A stretch of 64,000 nucleotides of DNA, from positions 61,944,069-62,008,068 of the forward strand of contig CM031857.1 in NCBI GenBank assembly GCA_018697195.1, read 5' to 3'. This DNA comes from Certhia americana (lineage: Eukaryota; Chordata; Aves; Passeriformes; Certhiidae). The notes under the pieces are model-generated. The model was given only the letters and a program-made list of their open reading frames with translations, was not told where the DNA came from and did not search any database. The position numbers were made by a program, and so were the translations under genes. Below, piece after piece: positions 1-12,588 of the stretch (positions within the stretch are counted from its first letter, which is position 1; each line of letters opens with the position of its first letter).

Positions 1-3000
1 GAATAGTTAGAGATATTGATGCAACAAAATTAGGATGAAAAGCTTAGGATAAAAATTATATTCACCCTGAGAGACTTTAACTATCTTAGTAACTATGGAT
101 GGGAATTACTTTTCTTATAAAAAATTATAGAATAGCTTCAAATGTACTAGCAATTTGAGCCTTCTCTTAGAAGAAAGTTATTCCACTGGTGGGAAAGCTA
201 GATACCTGATCAAGTTCAACTTTCAATTACAAAGAGAAGCTAAGGACTTGCTGTGATGTTTAATGTTTTACCTACCTAAAGGCACTCAGAAACAGCTTCT
301 CAGTATTAATAATCAATTTCTTGTTCCATGATCAACAAAATTCTCAGCAGTAGAGCTATCTGTTGTCATGAAAGTCAGGCATTTTTTTCACAGGAATGCT
401 GTGTTCAAGTTTTTATGGTTTTAAGCACTCTGATTTGTTCCTCTAAAATTTATAAACGTAGATGGCTCTTCTATTGCCTTGTTGCATTGTGCCAGTCTAT
501 TGTTTGGATGAGTTTAGAAACAGAGAAATACGGAATTTTGCTGTGATGAGGATTTTTGTAAAATCCCAACAAAATAAGACATTGCTCTTAGATTCATCTT
601 TGGACTTAACTGTGGACAGTGTTTTAATGTATAGAAACAAATTATGTTAGTTTTACTTGAAAATACGGACCAAGAGTAGGCTTTTATCCTGAGCTGAATT
701 TTAATAGGAAGTCCATCAAAAATAGATTTGTTATTTTTTTTTTTTTTTTTTTTTTTTTTTTCATTGGAACACGGCACCAGCGCTGTCCAATACTGCTTAT
801 GGTGAAAATTATACTAACTTCTGGTTATCTTGTATGTGGTTTTTGAGGCCCAGGCATACAAAATCGATAGCTTAGGTAGTCCGTACTTCTTATAAATGGA
901 AAGTTTTTAAGCAGGATTTACTAAGTAGGATGAAAATGGCTCTGTTGAAAACAAAAATCTCTATCTATTTTATTTTTCTTTCACAGTCTTTCTTGCCTCT
1001 GAGACAGCTGTCAAGATAATATCATTTAAAGTGACAAACAATTATCTGTCATCATTATCTGCAATGATCTGAGGAAAGTTAAAAAAAATGGGCTTGTTTT
1101 TTCTCAAAAGTAAATAACAGAAAGGTAGGAAATGTATCTTAAAACAATTTAAACTATGAGTTCTACTACCTGCAACAGAAAAAAAAAATTAAATTAAATG
1201 TCTATTTTTGCTTCATGAAACTCTGTAGGTAATGTTCCTGGTTTTGCTATGAAATTTCTTGAGTGAATTGTCAATATCTGAAGGATAATTGAAATTTTTA
1301 CAGTCATTCCTAGTGAGAATTTAGAGTTCAAACCACTTCTAATTAAAGTAAGTGGGAATATTTTCACTAAGTGAGAAGGAAACAGAAAAGGTCATTCTCT
1401 TATATCAAGTAATATAATGAATGGTATGACAGACATGCTAGCATTAATTTAGATTTTTATGGAGAAACAAAAGGGCTTGGGAAATCAATTGTCTATATAT
1501 AGAGGAAGGACAGAAAAATGTAATGTGGGAGAAGTGTACATAACTGGAGGCTAGTCAGAAATCATCTCTGGAAGAAAAATAGTTATAGAAATAGGTTCAA
1601 ATTTATGTTGGGAATTTGTTGTAGACCACCAGACAGAAGGTACTGTAAAATGGTCTGTGAAAACAAAAGAGTTTGTGATAAAGAAAAAATAGTTTTGATG
1701 GAGATTTTAATTACCTTGATGTACACTAGTATGAATCTTAAATAAGACTATAGTTAGGCAAATGACTATGCAAAGAATAATATTTTGAGGTTTTGTCTCA
1801 GATTTTTCTCTAAGTGGCTCACTCATCAAATTTGCTCATTTTACAAATAAAAAAGTTCCTGTTTTCCATTTCTTAAACCTAAAATCAAAACCTACATATC
1901 AGTTTTACAGTCTTACTTCTGCTTTGCCTAGTTATCCTTGAAAATCATATTTTACATAGAAATTCTTTTCATGATGAACACATCACAGCTACAGGTTCTT
2001 CAGTACTGAATTGTTCAAATAAAAGTTTCTTTAGAAAGTAATACAAAACTGCTGATAGAAGATGAGACAGTAAAATGCAAATTCAATGCACAACACTTCT
2101 GAAAATTATTTTGTTTCCCTATAGGAAATTAATCCTACCTAATAGCAAAATTGGCAGCTCTTCCATGGATGCAATAAATTACTTTACCCAAGAACAGTTA
2201 GCTGCATATACAGCCATATGACAGTCATATTCACTTTAAAAGCTGAAATGTAGAAGGCATGAAGTCAAGAGAGACTTAGGAAATGAGTCATGATCTCTTT
2301 CCTTTTTGAAAACAAGAGAATTATTGCATGAATAAATAGGATACCCAAAATCCTGAAGGGGACAAAACAACTTACAAAAGTTATGCAATTAATTTAATTA
2401 ATTTAAAAGTAAGTTTGTTTATATATATAGATTAAAAAATATGGAAGATTAATAGAAAACATATCTCTGAAAGTTTAGTTTGTATGCAGCAGGTGTATAT
2501 GGCTTCCACCACAAAAAATAATTGGGTCACTTGCTGTGGTATTTTAATCAGTAACAATCCTAAGAAAACTCCCATAAGGTTGAGGTGGACTTGATATAGA
2601 GTTTAGGAACATATTATTTTGATAATTCACCATGAAAACACCTTTAACTCTGATAGTAGCTTAAAAAAAAAAGGGAAAAAAAAGTGTTCAGTTCAGTATG
2701 AAAAACTAGGAGGCCTGTCAGGGAAAAAGGTGCTTATACACATAAAACTAAGCTGCTTTTTTTTTTTTTTCCCTTTGGGTTTTTTGTTCATTTGTTTGTT
2801 TTCTGTTGTTGTTGCTGCTTTCCTGTTAAACATACATATTATTTTCATTCTAAATAAATCTACACTTTAAAAGTCATAATATTACACCAGTTGAAGATTT
2901 TGTTTTATATAGAGTTATCTCATTCACATATGTGATTTACCTAGGCAATTCAGAACTAGTAGTAATAAGCCCAGTATTTAACTCTGAAGCTGTGGAGTAT

Positions 3001-4998
3001 CTGAGAACTCTTCACTGTGACCTTTTTTGTTCTGTGTTTATAAGAAATTAATGAGTAAATTCTGATGGATGGGCTATAATGGTGTTAGATTTGCTTTGTT
3101 TTGACTTTTGAAAATAATTTAAAGGATTGTAATAATAGCTCTGCACTGTTGATATTTATTTTATTAGATCCTAAACATTTCAAGTGTATTAACAATAGTG
3201 TAATTTTTACTAAAATACAAGGAAAACACACCAAACCCACATCCCTAGAGTGAACTACTGCTGTTCTATGAATTTTCTATGCTAATAAAATAATAGTTAA
3301 AGCTAGATATTAAATATCAAATACTCAATAAAATCAACAATAAACACAATAATCATAATAATCACAGCAGATAATCTTTTAAAAACACAAACAAATCCAG
3401 TAAGTTTGTCTGCATTTTGATGGCAAAACAAATTTTTCTTATAGACAATATATCTATATTCTTAAGATCAGTCTTTTGGAGCACAGAGTTTGAAGAAATA
3501 GCCATGCCTAGTACATTTAAGAAATTTCCCAGTAAAAACTTGAAGGAGTTGAACTATTTAGGTTCTCAGGGATGTTCGAGGGGCTAACAATCCCAAATTC
3601 TGTCTAAGTCCCTTTGTAGCCCCAGAGATTTTGTCCCTTATCACTCTGGTGTTAGGTTACAAACCTCAAAATCACTTTTTGAAAAGCTTTATACTGGTAT
3701 TTACTTAGGAAATCTTCTCATGAACAAAAGTATTTTCAAATATATTGTAAAAATAAATTCATTATATAGTTCCCAAATATAAAGGTCTGTGACTGAATGC
3801 AGAACAGCTACAAATTCAAAATGAGATCAAAATTAACAAGATAACTATATCAAAATTATCCTCCATTTTTCAGGATCTGATTCCAGTTCTGCTTTGAAAA
3901 AAGATGTATCTCATACTTTAGCTTTGGTATGTTTTCTGGGTATTTCTGAATATCTATGCTTGAAACTGTGGTACTAGTTAAGATATACAATTGGTTCTGT
4001 CATCTTCACAATTTTTTCTCAAATTCTGGCAAAGGCACACCTCTTTACACAGTTTCTTGGGAAAAAATCAGCAAGTAGGATATAAAAACACACATTGCTG
4101 CACATTAAATCTCTCTTCCTATATATTAATAACACAACCTGAAAATTACTGTCCCAGTTCCTATTCAAGGACAAGTTTGTGAAGACAAAAGATGGGCAAA
4201 TCAGGCTATTCAGGTGAACACGGAAATGAAGATCCTTGGGACTATTATTCACATACTGGTTGCATCTTGAGTGTTGTCAGTACAAGGCTGAGATACACAT
4301 CATCCTCACCTAATTAACCTTCCTAATCTAAAGACTGTAGGGAGAAAACTGTAAAATAAGATTTGTAGAGTAGTCACACAAAATTAAAATTGTTGGAAAA
4401 ATCTAGAATTCTATTAGGCAAAAGTGGAACAGAAGCTATTAATGCAAATCTACATGAGGTTTGGTTTATTTTTTTATATACATATTGTTCTATTAACAAA
4501 ACATCATAAATAATTAAGATTGTTGCAAACAACAGAGAAGGCTGTACATTTCTTAAGGGTTCAAATAAAGTATTTGGCTTTTCCAAAGCATCCTTCTTTC
4601 AAAACACCCATCAACATTAACTTTACACTGAATACTGAATCTTTCAGATCTTTTTCCTTCTGCTGAGCAAGAAATAAAAGGTACCTTACTGTAAGTCAAG
4701 GAATTAAATTTTGCCTTTCAAATTAACAAATTAAAATCCAGGCCTATGTACTAAAAAACTTTCCCTTATAGCCTTGCAGAGAAGCAGCAGAAGTAATATT
4801 TTACATTATTTTTCTCAAAAAAAGTTTGATTTTTTAAAATTCATTTAATATCAGATATATTCTGAATTAAAACGTAGTTACTATAAATATATCAATATAA
4901 CTACCATATCTTTAAGTGTATCAATTTCTTACATTCTTCTCAAATTATTAAATCAGTCCAAGGCCCGAAAACTAGCAGGTTTTGCTTTATTAACAAGC

Positions 4999-5000
<2 letters not shown>
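1..5000. other. Unique AT-rich noncoding block
   Basis: No gene, LTR or CR1 match is visible here. The block is AT-rich with scattered short homopolymers: T-runs at 734-761 and 2757-2770. The short open frames are AT-biased (rich in F, L, I, K, N, S), lack consistent splice signals and match no protein I recognise. It looks like intergenic or intronic DNA. Confidence 0.7.
734..761. repeat. Poly-T tract (28 T)
   Basis: An uninterrupted run of T. Read on the minus strand it is a poly-A, but no AATAAA lies shortly upstream on that strand, so there is no sign that it is the tail of a processed retrocopy. It is probably a simple homopolymer. Confidence 0.9.

Positions 5001-5033
<33 letters not shown>
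5000..5033. repeat. Poly-A tract (34 A)
   Basis: A long uninterrupted A-run. No AATAAA lies in the preceding 30 bases on the plus strand, so a retroposon tail is not supported. Confidence 0.9.
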
Positions 5034-5036
<3 letters not shown>

Positions 5037-5419
5037 CAAACACTCCTTTTTAACAAATAACTGGAATTCAGTGGAACTCATTTCTTCAAGACATTTTCTC
5101 CATACATAATGGATTTTAGGGAATCAACATACAATTGCATTTTAAAATGAATCAAAGTATAATTTAAAATTAAAATATGAGTAATTTTCTTTAACCATAT
5201 AAAAAATTTCTCTCTAATCTTTGAGTACAAATTTAATCTAACTTCACCTTCACAGCTCTACATTCTTAGATTCACCTGAGAGAAGTGGACATTGATTCAT
5301 TACCTAATTATTACATGAAGATAAATACGACAGAGAAGCCAGATATTTTGCGAATTTATGTATGCTTTCATTATTAACAATGTAGAGCAACGTGTTTGCT
5401 TAAGTGGAAATTTTAATCT

Positions 5420-5462
5420 GGGGGGGGGGGGGGGGGGGGGGGGGTGCGGGGGGGGGGGGTGG
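5420..5462 (+). repeat. Poly-G tract, interrupted once
   Basis: Twenty-five G, then TGC, then twelve G followed by TGG. The plus strand is an extreme guanine homopolymer in otherwise AT-rich DNA and could fold as a G-quadruplex. Runs this long are unstable and error-prone in sequencing, so the exact length is uncertain. An open frame across it encodes poly-glycine and is an artefact of the run. Confidence 0.9.
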
Positions 5463-5706
5463 TTAGAGTTGAGAAGAGGTAGGGCTGAAACAATGACCCT
5501 GCTTCAGAAGGAGTTTAGCATATCTGGGAATAGTATTTCAATCTACAGTTTCTGGGGTTTTGTTACTATGGATACTATTGGTTGCTTTGGTTTATTAATG
5601 TTTCAGGACATAAAATAACACCCTTCAAACATATAGTAACCATTGCAGTGTACTATAGTAACAGTTAGACATTACAAACTCGGCTAATGCAGGCTTGCAT
5701 TGCTGA

Positions 5707-5731
5707 TGCAGTGCTTACATTAGGCACTGCA
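5707..5731. repeat. Short perfect hairpin (8-bp stem)
   Basis: TGCAGTGC, a 9-nt loop, then GCACTGCA. The stem is perfect but too short for a microRNA precursor, and it does not extend well into the flanks. Confidence 0.6.
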
Positions 5732-7875
5732 AAGATAATCATTCAGAGCTACATAACCCATGAAACAAATCTGTAAACAAAGCCATTTCTGGAGACAGAT
5801 GGAATTTTAACTGGAAGTCTTTTTGTTGAATTACTAGATGATGATCATTGGTTTTCAACTAAAACAACTGCAAAGCACTCATGTTATTCAGCTTTAATCC
5901 ATCTTTGGCACCCTCCCTCCATTAGATAACTCACTGCTTGCCAAGGTCAACTTGTCCATGTTCAGAAAATTGCAATTCAGATATTCAATTCTATTCCTAA
6001 GGTGAACATCATATTCCCAGAAACTGGTTGCATTTTATGGCAGAATTTTATTCATGTTTCTTCTGTCTGGAAGATGGGTTTTCTGAGAGGCTTATTTCTT
6101 CACAGTAGCAGCCTATTTCCAATCTCTATGGCTGTGTTTTCAACTCACTGCAAAAGATTATTTTCTGAAGCAGATGCAAAAAATCATTCTCTGCTTTGTG
6201 CCTTATATATATCTGTCTCCATGACTGCTCCAAGGACAGGCACATAACTGATCAAATCGGACAGTACACTAGCCCCCATGGACAGGTTAAGGACAGTAAG
6301 GCCCTCTCTGGCCTGTTGCTCTCCATTTGCTTTGTTCATGGCCAGTTTAACTTCGGGCTACCCTGGAAAAGAAAGGATAAGAGACTTACATATCTCATTT
6401 GGTTTTTGTCACGTACGCTCCAGAAGCTGACTGCAAGAAGAGGATAACTGCTATTTACCAATTACCCAGTAGAAGCCTGAGTAAAATCACCCTCTGACTC
6501 ATCTACATTGTTGATGTTTTGGATGCAACTCAACTTTTCATGCCATGAAGTCCTTTGAAAGGTACTGTGCAACAGGTCTATAGTGTACTGGATCATGAAC
6601 TGATCAGGGATCAGTTTTCTGCTCTTAAGATCTTGTTAAGGACGATAAGGAATGCACCTTGTACTTAACTGGTACAGTTAAGAACCCTTCATTGGTTTAT
6701 TTGCTGTTTGACCTGTATAACCAAAACTAGAGCAAACAGTAAAGCACAGTCCAGTTAAATACTTTAATGGGTTACCTGCCTACAAATAATACAGGAAAGA
6801 AAAGCACTAAAATTCCCCAAGAGCTATCAGCTCTGTCTTCAGATTTTCTACACATAATCATATGAATATGCAAAACTAAAACTGAGTCAAAATGTTGTTG
6901 ATAGATATCAACCCCATGACTTACATTTTAAGTTTCAAATTAAATATAACTTTGTATTTCTGTCTCAGTCCAGTACTATGGATCAAAAAATGGTTGAATT
7001 TCATATTTTTATCCAAACATGGATGCAGTAGTGCTAAAGAGATTTTTTAAATCTATAAAACAGATATATATTCACATAGAAGTTTTATACAATGACTATG
7101 GTCTTTATTAATTTTGAACCAAACAAAAACTATCATCTTTTCTGTACAATGCAAAAAATAAAACGAGAATGTCACTGATTTCATTATCGTGTATCTGTCA
7201 TACTATGAATAGAAGTTGATAACAAGCAAAGTAGTTTCAAGGGACTGAGATTTTTTTTCATATGTCACTCATATGAAAATAAGATTAAGGACCTAATGCA
7301 ACTGTGAAGAAAAACACTGCTTCAAAAATAAAGTTGAATATAACTTTAATTAAAAAGGAAAAGGGTGTTGAAACCATATATTCAGAAAATCAAATGTAAA
7401 AATTTAGACTTACCTAAAACTGTATATCTCAAAGCTCCACTTCAAAAAGTACTAGATGGAAGTGATATCACATTGATATTTTATACTTAGTTTTGATTTT
7501 ATTAAATGTTTCTTAAAATAATATTGTGAAAAATTTGCTAGTTTCTTTAGTCACAGCTTTTTTTTTTTTTTACAAAGCTAATTATAAACTTCCATGCTGT
7601 TAATACATATATGGAATGTAATTTTAGAATATAAATTTATTGATTTCACTGTAGTGCAAGTAGAGAAAGTTTTAACTTAGCAGCATAACAAGAGATATCT
7701 GTAGATTTATTCTTAGCATCTTGAAGAAAACCAAAACTTTTGTCCAACAGAAGTTTTAATAACTTATTTCAAAGCCCAATGTCTTTGTCTTGCTTTTTCA
7801 TTCAGGTGAGTTGTCATTGTTTACATAAGAATAATTTTTTTTTCCTTCTTTTTCCCCAAAATTGTATAGACTAAT

Positions 7876-7897
7876 GAAGATCACTAATGTGATCTTC
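7876..7897. repeat. Short perfect inverted repeat (9-bp arms)
   Basis: GAAGATCAC, a TAAT loop, then GTGATCTTC. The arms match perfectly. No function is evident and a 9-bp repeat could arise by chance. Confidence 0.6.
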
Positions 7898-8651
7898 TTT
7901 GTGATGCTGAATTAATAGACTTCTCCTTCTTTATAATAAGGATATTTATATATAAGTGGTTTATAATATGAAAATGTTTAAGGACCTGTATAAAGCTTTA
8001 TTTGGCAGTTCAGCCCAGTCTTGCAAGGGGACGATATTTTCTCACTTCATTAGAGACAATTTCCTCAAATTCTACTCTTTACAAGCACTCCACATAGTAA
8101 AGCATAACTTCAGAATGTATCATTCTGTTATTGAAAGAAGCAATAGAATTATCAACCATAAGCATCATTCAGTGTCTGAATCCAAACATAGCTGGTTACT
8201 GTGAAGCCAGTATTGCCAACTAAAGGATACAAAACACAATTCTTTTTCCTCTGTTGTCTTTTCTTCTTTCAGGAAGTTTTGTCTTTTGCTATACTGTAAA
8301 CAGAATTTTTGAGATGTTAATCTACATTAAAAATGCAACAGACCCACCATTTTCCCCCTTAATATATTGGAATAAAGGCAGTATTTTTTTCTGGCTCTGG
8401 CTTGCTGGTTATTTTGTGGTTTTTTTCAATTGTGTGACTTGCATAAAAGAAAAAGTTAGCTCTTAGAGGAAACAATTCTGTTATAGATGACATAATGAGA
8501 ATGTCCTAACCAAGTTTTCTTTTAAATGTCATCAGCACACTACATCACTGTCCTACAAAACTGTAATGCATGTACACTTCAGATTCAACCTTTAATGATA
8601 ATTTCTTATCTTCTGCTTTCTCACTAATACCCAAATTTTCTATCTTTTCAG

Positions 8652-8900
8652 GTGTCATTTCAAATCTGAGAAATGACATCTCAAAGAGATGGGAAGAAAA
8701 ACAAGCCCTTAGTCTGAGGGTGGAGATGACTGAAAATTAATTATTTCTGGAACTGCAGAAGAAAACGAAGAATTAAAAGAGTGCCAGAAAATGCAGGTTA
8801 AGAAGCTGTGCCAATATGTAATAAAGGAGAGTGACACTCATAGTAACTGTAGAGATCACATAGTGGATATCAGATATATAAATGATGAAATTCAACTCCA
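8652..8900 (+). pseudogene. Candidate decayed coiled-coil exon
   Basis: A pyrimidine tract ending in CAG at 8649-8651 looks like a splice acceptor. The sequence after it reads as a hydrophilic helical protein from 8654 (it includes NLRNDISKRWEEKQALSLR) until a TAA at 8738-8740. With a one-base shift near 8758 the reading resumes as EENEELKECQKMQ and stays open to 9117. The charged, leucine-spaced composition on both sides of the shift resembles a coiled coil and differs from the F/I/L-rich chance frames elsewhere. The in-frame stop plus frameshift would make it a dead exon or pseudogene. I do not recognise the parent gene. No consensus donor follows directly, and a 9-bp hairpin overlaps the start. 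Chance is a real alternative. Confidence 0.25.
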
Positions 8901-9533
8901 GGTCCTCTGGCTAAAGCTAAAATGTCTTTTCTCCACCCATACTTTGAAATTGATAATTGGTCTTTCGTATCCTTTCATACTTTCTCACCTTCTCTATTAT
9001 TCTATCATACCACTTTTTTTCAAAGAGGTAATTTGTGCCTTTAATTGGTCTAAAATAAATTTCTATGAATTTGCAGATGAAAGACTTATTTTCCCTTCAT
9101 CTTATGAAGATACATGAAATTATTTGTGAAAAATTAGTGATAAAAATGTATTGCATTATTTTCCTAGTCATTAGGAAGAGGAAATGCACACATACGATTT
9201 AATTTTTTTATGATCATAAACATGATGAAAGGTAAAATGATATATAATTATGGCATGTGCAAAAAGTGTCCTACTATTCTCTTTCTTCATAAGCATAGAA
9301 AAATATTTCAACAGAAAATGAATAGTTAAGGAGCTATCAAAAAAGTTGAAAATGCAACCCAGGCTTTAGGGGATGGATTTTCACATATTTTCATGAATAT
9401 TTTTAATTTGTATGTTTGTTTTAATTCTGTCTTGTATTTTTAGTTGCAAAGAATTGCCAGAGAGCTCTTGTATTGTTAGATGTCCTGATATTCAGATTTT
9501 TTTTTTATTCACTTGGTTGCTAAATTAAAGGAG

Positions 9534-9912
9534 TATCATGGTTTAGGAATGGTATTCTTCAATTTAACACATGCCTCTCTCCCCCTTTGTGGAAGTACAA
9601 AAGGCAAAGATTACCTGTTGAGATAAGAACAATTTACTGGAAACAGCAATGAGATAAGAAAAACAAAGGTGACAGCAACAATATTAATGACATAAGATGT
9701 AAGACTAAGAATTTGTTTACATGGAAAGCCCAGGACAATAAAGAAATATTGTTCTTTGCAAAAAGGTATTCTCCACTGGAAGGAGCCCAGGAAAAGAGTC
9801 CCTTCTCCTTTTGCCCCTGGGCAGTAAGTGAGCTGGTATAGAATAATGCCTTAGTCATTCCCCCTCACTGCTACTGCAAAAATTTAACTCTGTCCTGTCC
9901 AAATATAAGACA
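9534..9912 (-). mobile_element. Solo LTR, short avian ERV family
   Basis: On the minus strand the element starts TGTCTTATATTTGGACAGGA (ending at 9912), leads into a GAGTTAA block, and ends at 9534 in TAAACCATGATA, so the ends are the expected near-inverted TGTC/GATA pair. Minus-strand CTTATCTCAAC matches the motif I know from the R/U5 part of a common bird LTR family, also represented at 29.86 and 47.99 kb. Flanking pentamers AGGAG and AAGAG agree at 4 of 5 bases, consistent with a decayed 5-bp target duplication. At 379 bp it is shorter than its relatives, with no TATA box seen, so the U3 part may be deleted. No internal retroviral sequence flanks it. Confidence 0.7.
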
Positions 9913-10670
9913 AAGAGCTATTTATTTCTTTTTTAATTTTCTGCCCATAAAAAATCTTGACCAGTGGTCTATAAGGCATAAAACACACAGGCATTGTAGA
10001 ACACAAAGAAATTAAATATCAATTACAATCACCTTGTTTCACATGGCCACACTGCAACAGCTCTGTTTGCAAGTCACCAGTAAATACAATACTCTGATTG
10101 CTGAAAATAGTTACAATACTTACGAATATGTGAAGAGATTTGTTTTTATACCTTCATCACTTAGTACTAATACTGCCATTGTGTCACTATTTTCTACCTC
10201 ACCAACCTGGATTTTGTTATCTGCATGGTGAGCAGCATTTATTTTACTCATATCTGAAAGGAGGAAAAATGGTTTCATTAGCTAATTGAGATGTATTCAT
10301 AAAACACAGAAAAATTATGTATTTTTTTATAATTTATGAATCACAAGGATGGTCTTTGGTTAGGAGAATTTAATTTACAGGTCAAGTAATTCTGGAAATC
10401 TCTTCCAGGGCATAAATGATTTTATACCTTAATCTTAGAAAAAAAGAAAAATTGATATATATCAAACAACTTAGCCCTCTAGTTCATTCCCAGTTTTTAG
10501 TTGTATAAACATAGCATAAATATCAGTTTATTTCTGGCCTTTGTTTTATAAGAAACGGGATAGTGCCCTTCAAACTGAAACATGGCCTTTTATTCTAAAC
10601 TCTTGTTTATTCAGGGGCTGTTTCCAATAGATAGTATAGAAGAGGTTGCTTCATGCTGGGTTCTCTGTAC

Positions 10671-10749
10671 CTGCATAGTATTTTAATACTATTTCTGCAG
10701 GCTTTGAAGTGTACAGCATTCCCTTATGCTGTTGCAACATAGGGAATGC
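10671..10749. repeat. Two adjacent hairpins
   Basis: First hairpin: CTGCA plus TAGTATT pair with AATACTA plus TGCAG at 10671-10700, with a 4-nt bulge on the 3' side. Second hairpin: GCATTCCC plus TATG pair with CATA plus GGGAATGC at 10716-10749, with one bulged T and a 9-nt loop. Each is too small for a canonical microRNA precursor. Confidence 0.55.
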
Positions 10750-12550
10750 AAAGCAAATCCTCAGTTTCATGATAAACATACCTTTCTGATGAGCCAGCTA
10801 CAGCAAGTATGCTGCTTTTGAGTTGCTCTAGTTTCACTTCTCTAAACTAACACTACTGACATTTCATGGTACCATGTTTTTCATGGGTTTGTCCATACAG
10901 AAGGTGATCCAGAATCCTCTGCACTCAATGGATTTTAGAGAGTCTCCCCAAAAACAAGTTTTCAGAACAAAATTTCTCATAAAGTCACATCAAATATTTA
11001 TTTTCTAAATAAGTTTCTTAAACACAAAAAGACTAAAATACGTATTAAGAATTTGCAGACTATTTTCAAAATGAAGGGGACAGCAGCAAGAAACTAATTA
11101 TATGAGGAATATTAATTTCCAGAGCCACAGAGATATTGCTAATTCAAATATCACAGCTTCTCCCTTATGCTTCATTTTCCCTAAAATATCTGCCACCAGG
11201 CTTCAACAATGACCATTCATACTCTGGTGGGATTAATTTCAACTCTTGAGTGATTTGGAGATGGTTATGTAATCTAACACCCAGCAGTGACCAATGGAAA
11301 TAATTAGGAATTTCTGGAATTAGGGTTATTTATCTGGTTTTGAGAGCTCTCTTTGTCCCTTCATATCTGGAGATTCACCACCCATCTACCTGGGAGATCT
11401 TGTTGCTCGTGGGGATTGCTTAGTCAGCAAATGTTTGGTGATACCGAATATAGTCACAGCTATGACATGAATAAGCCATAAGTGTCCAATGCTCCCTTAG
11501 CTGTTCTCCTTTTGTGTATATCACTATGAGAGCAGAACACAGATATTGACTGGTGAGATGGCAGCTCCCATGACCTAGGATTCACTTGTTATAGGCTACA
11601 AGAGCCAGGCTTGAAGAAGGACAGTTACCGGGAGCTGGGAAGGATGGAATTGTTAACATTTCATCACTTCATAGAGTACAGAATTGTTCCCGTGTCCCAT
11701 GGCACAAGCTTGTATATGGATTTGCGTATTAAAGAAAATAGGGCAAAGATGAATCTCCCAAGGTAGGGACTTGAAACTTCACTACATTTTTACCTGATGA
11801 TAAGTGTTGAAAAGAGTCAAGGAAAAGCACTAATTCTGAAGCAAGATGACAGTCAAATGACCGCTACAAGTATTTGTGTCAGGTTAGTGGTTTTTAATTA
11901 AAATGAAACGCAATTATGAGTTTCAAACTTTTCCGCTTCTGGTCACTGAAAAGGAGTCAGCATGTAAAGATACTTTTTTTTACCTGTGAAATTGAGAGGC
12001 ATACCAGGATAATGCTATAATGCTGCTAGAGAAGCAGAGAAGTAAAGAGGAAGAAGAGTTAAATAAAACAGATGCATTAGACATAGTTTAAATTATATAT
12101 AGCACCAGGTGCACTGCACAATGTAAGTAAGTTAAGTAAGTTGTCTCTTCTCCCTCTCCCTCTGCTTTTTTTTTTTTTTTAATTGTAGGTTGGGTTTCTG
12201 AGACATCTTAGATAAGATTTAGAAAATTAGAAAATCTGGAGGGCTGTTGACTTATCAGCAGAACACAGTTTGACATGTAAATGTGATTCATGCAAATTTC
12301 CAAAGATAACAGACAGATATGTTTATAATCTCAGTGAAAAAGAGTCTCAGTAGGTGAGGTGAGAAATCTGTGTAACTTGGTTTTTCTTACTGACTTGAAA
12401 CAGATATGGAAGCATACAAATAAACTGGGCTTCTGTTTAAATGAAATAGATACTAGATGTATTTCTTTTACTCAGAAAGTTGATAATCGTAACTATGGTA
12501 GATGAGAAATTAATCAGTCCTAAAATATGGATAGCAATTCCCCTTTGTAT

Positions 12551-12588
12551 ATTATTACTATTATCATCATCATCGTCATCATCATTAC
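12551..12588. repeat. ATT/ATC trinucleotide microsatellite
   Basis: Imperfect tandem ATT then ATC units with one CGTC interruption. Confidence 0.8.

Larger units (their letters stand above)
5034..9533. other. AT-rich noncoding block with a G-run and one candidate exon
   Basis: Mostly unique AT-rich DNA. It contains the poly-G tract at 5420-5462, an 8-bp-stem hairpin at 5707-5731, a 9-bp inverted repeat at 7876-7897, and the candidate coiled-coil remnant at 8652-8900, each treated separately. No other gene or repeat family is recognised. Confidence 0.6.

Noticed and set aside
3560..3630. GTTCGAGGGG near 3566, considered as a tRNA T-arm.
   Set aside because: No acceptor stem, D-arm or anticodon arm can be built around it.
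5000..5033. Long poly-A considered as the tail of a retrocopy.
   Set aside because: No AATAAA upstream, no target duplication seen, no coding remnant beside it.
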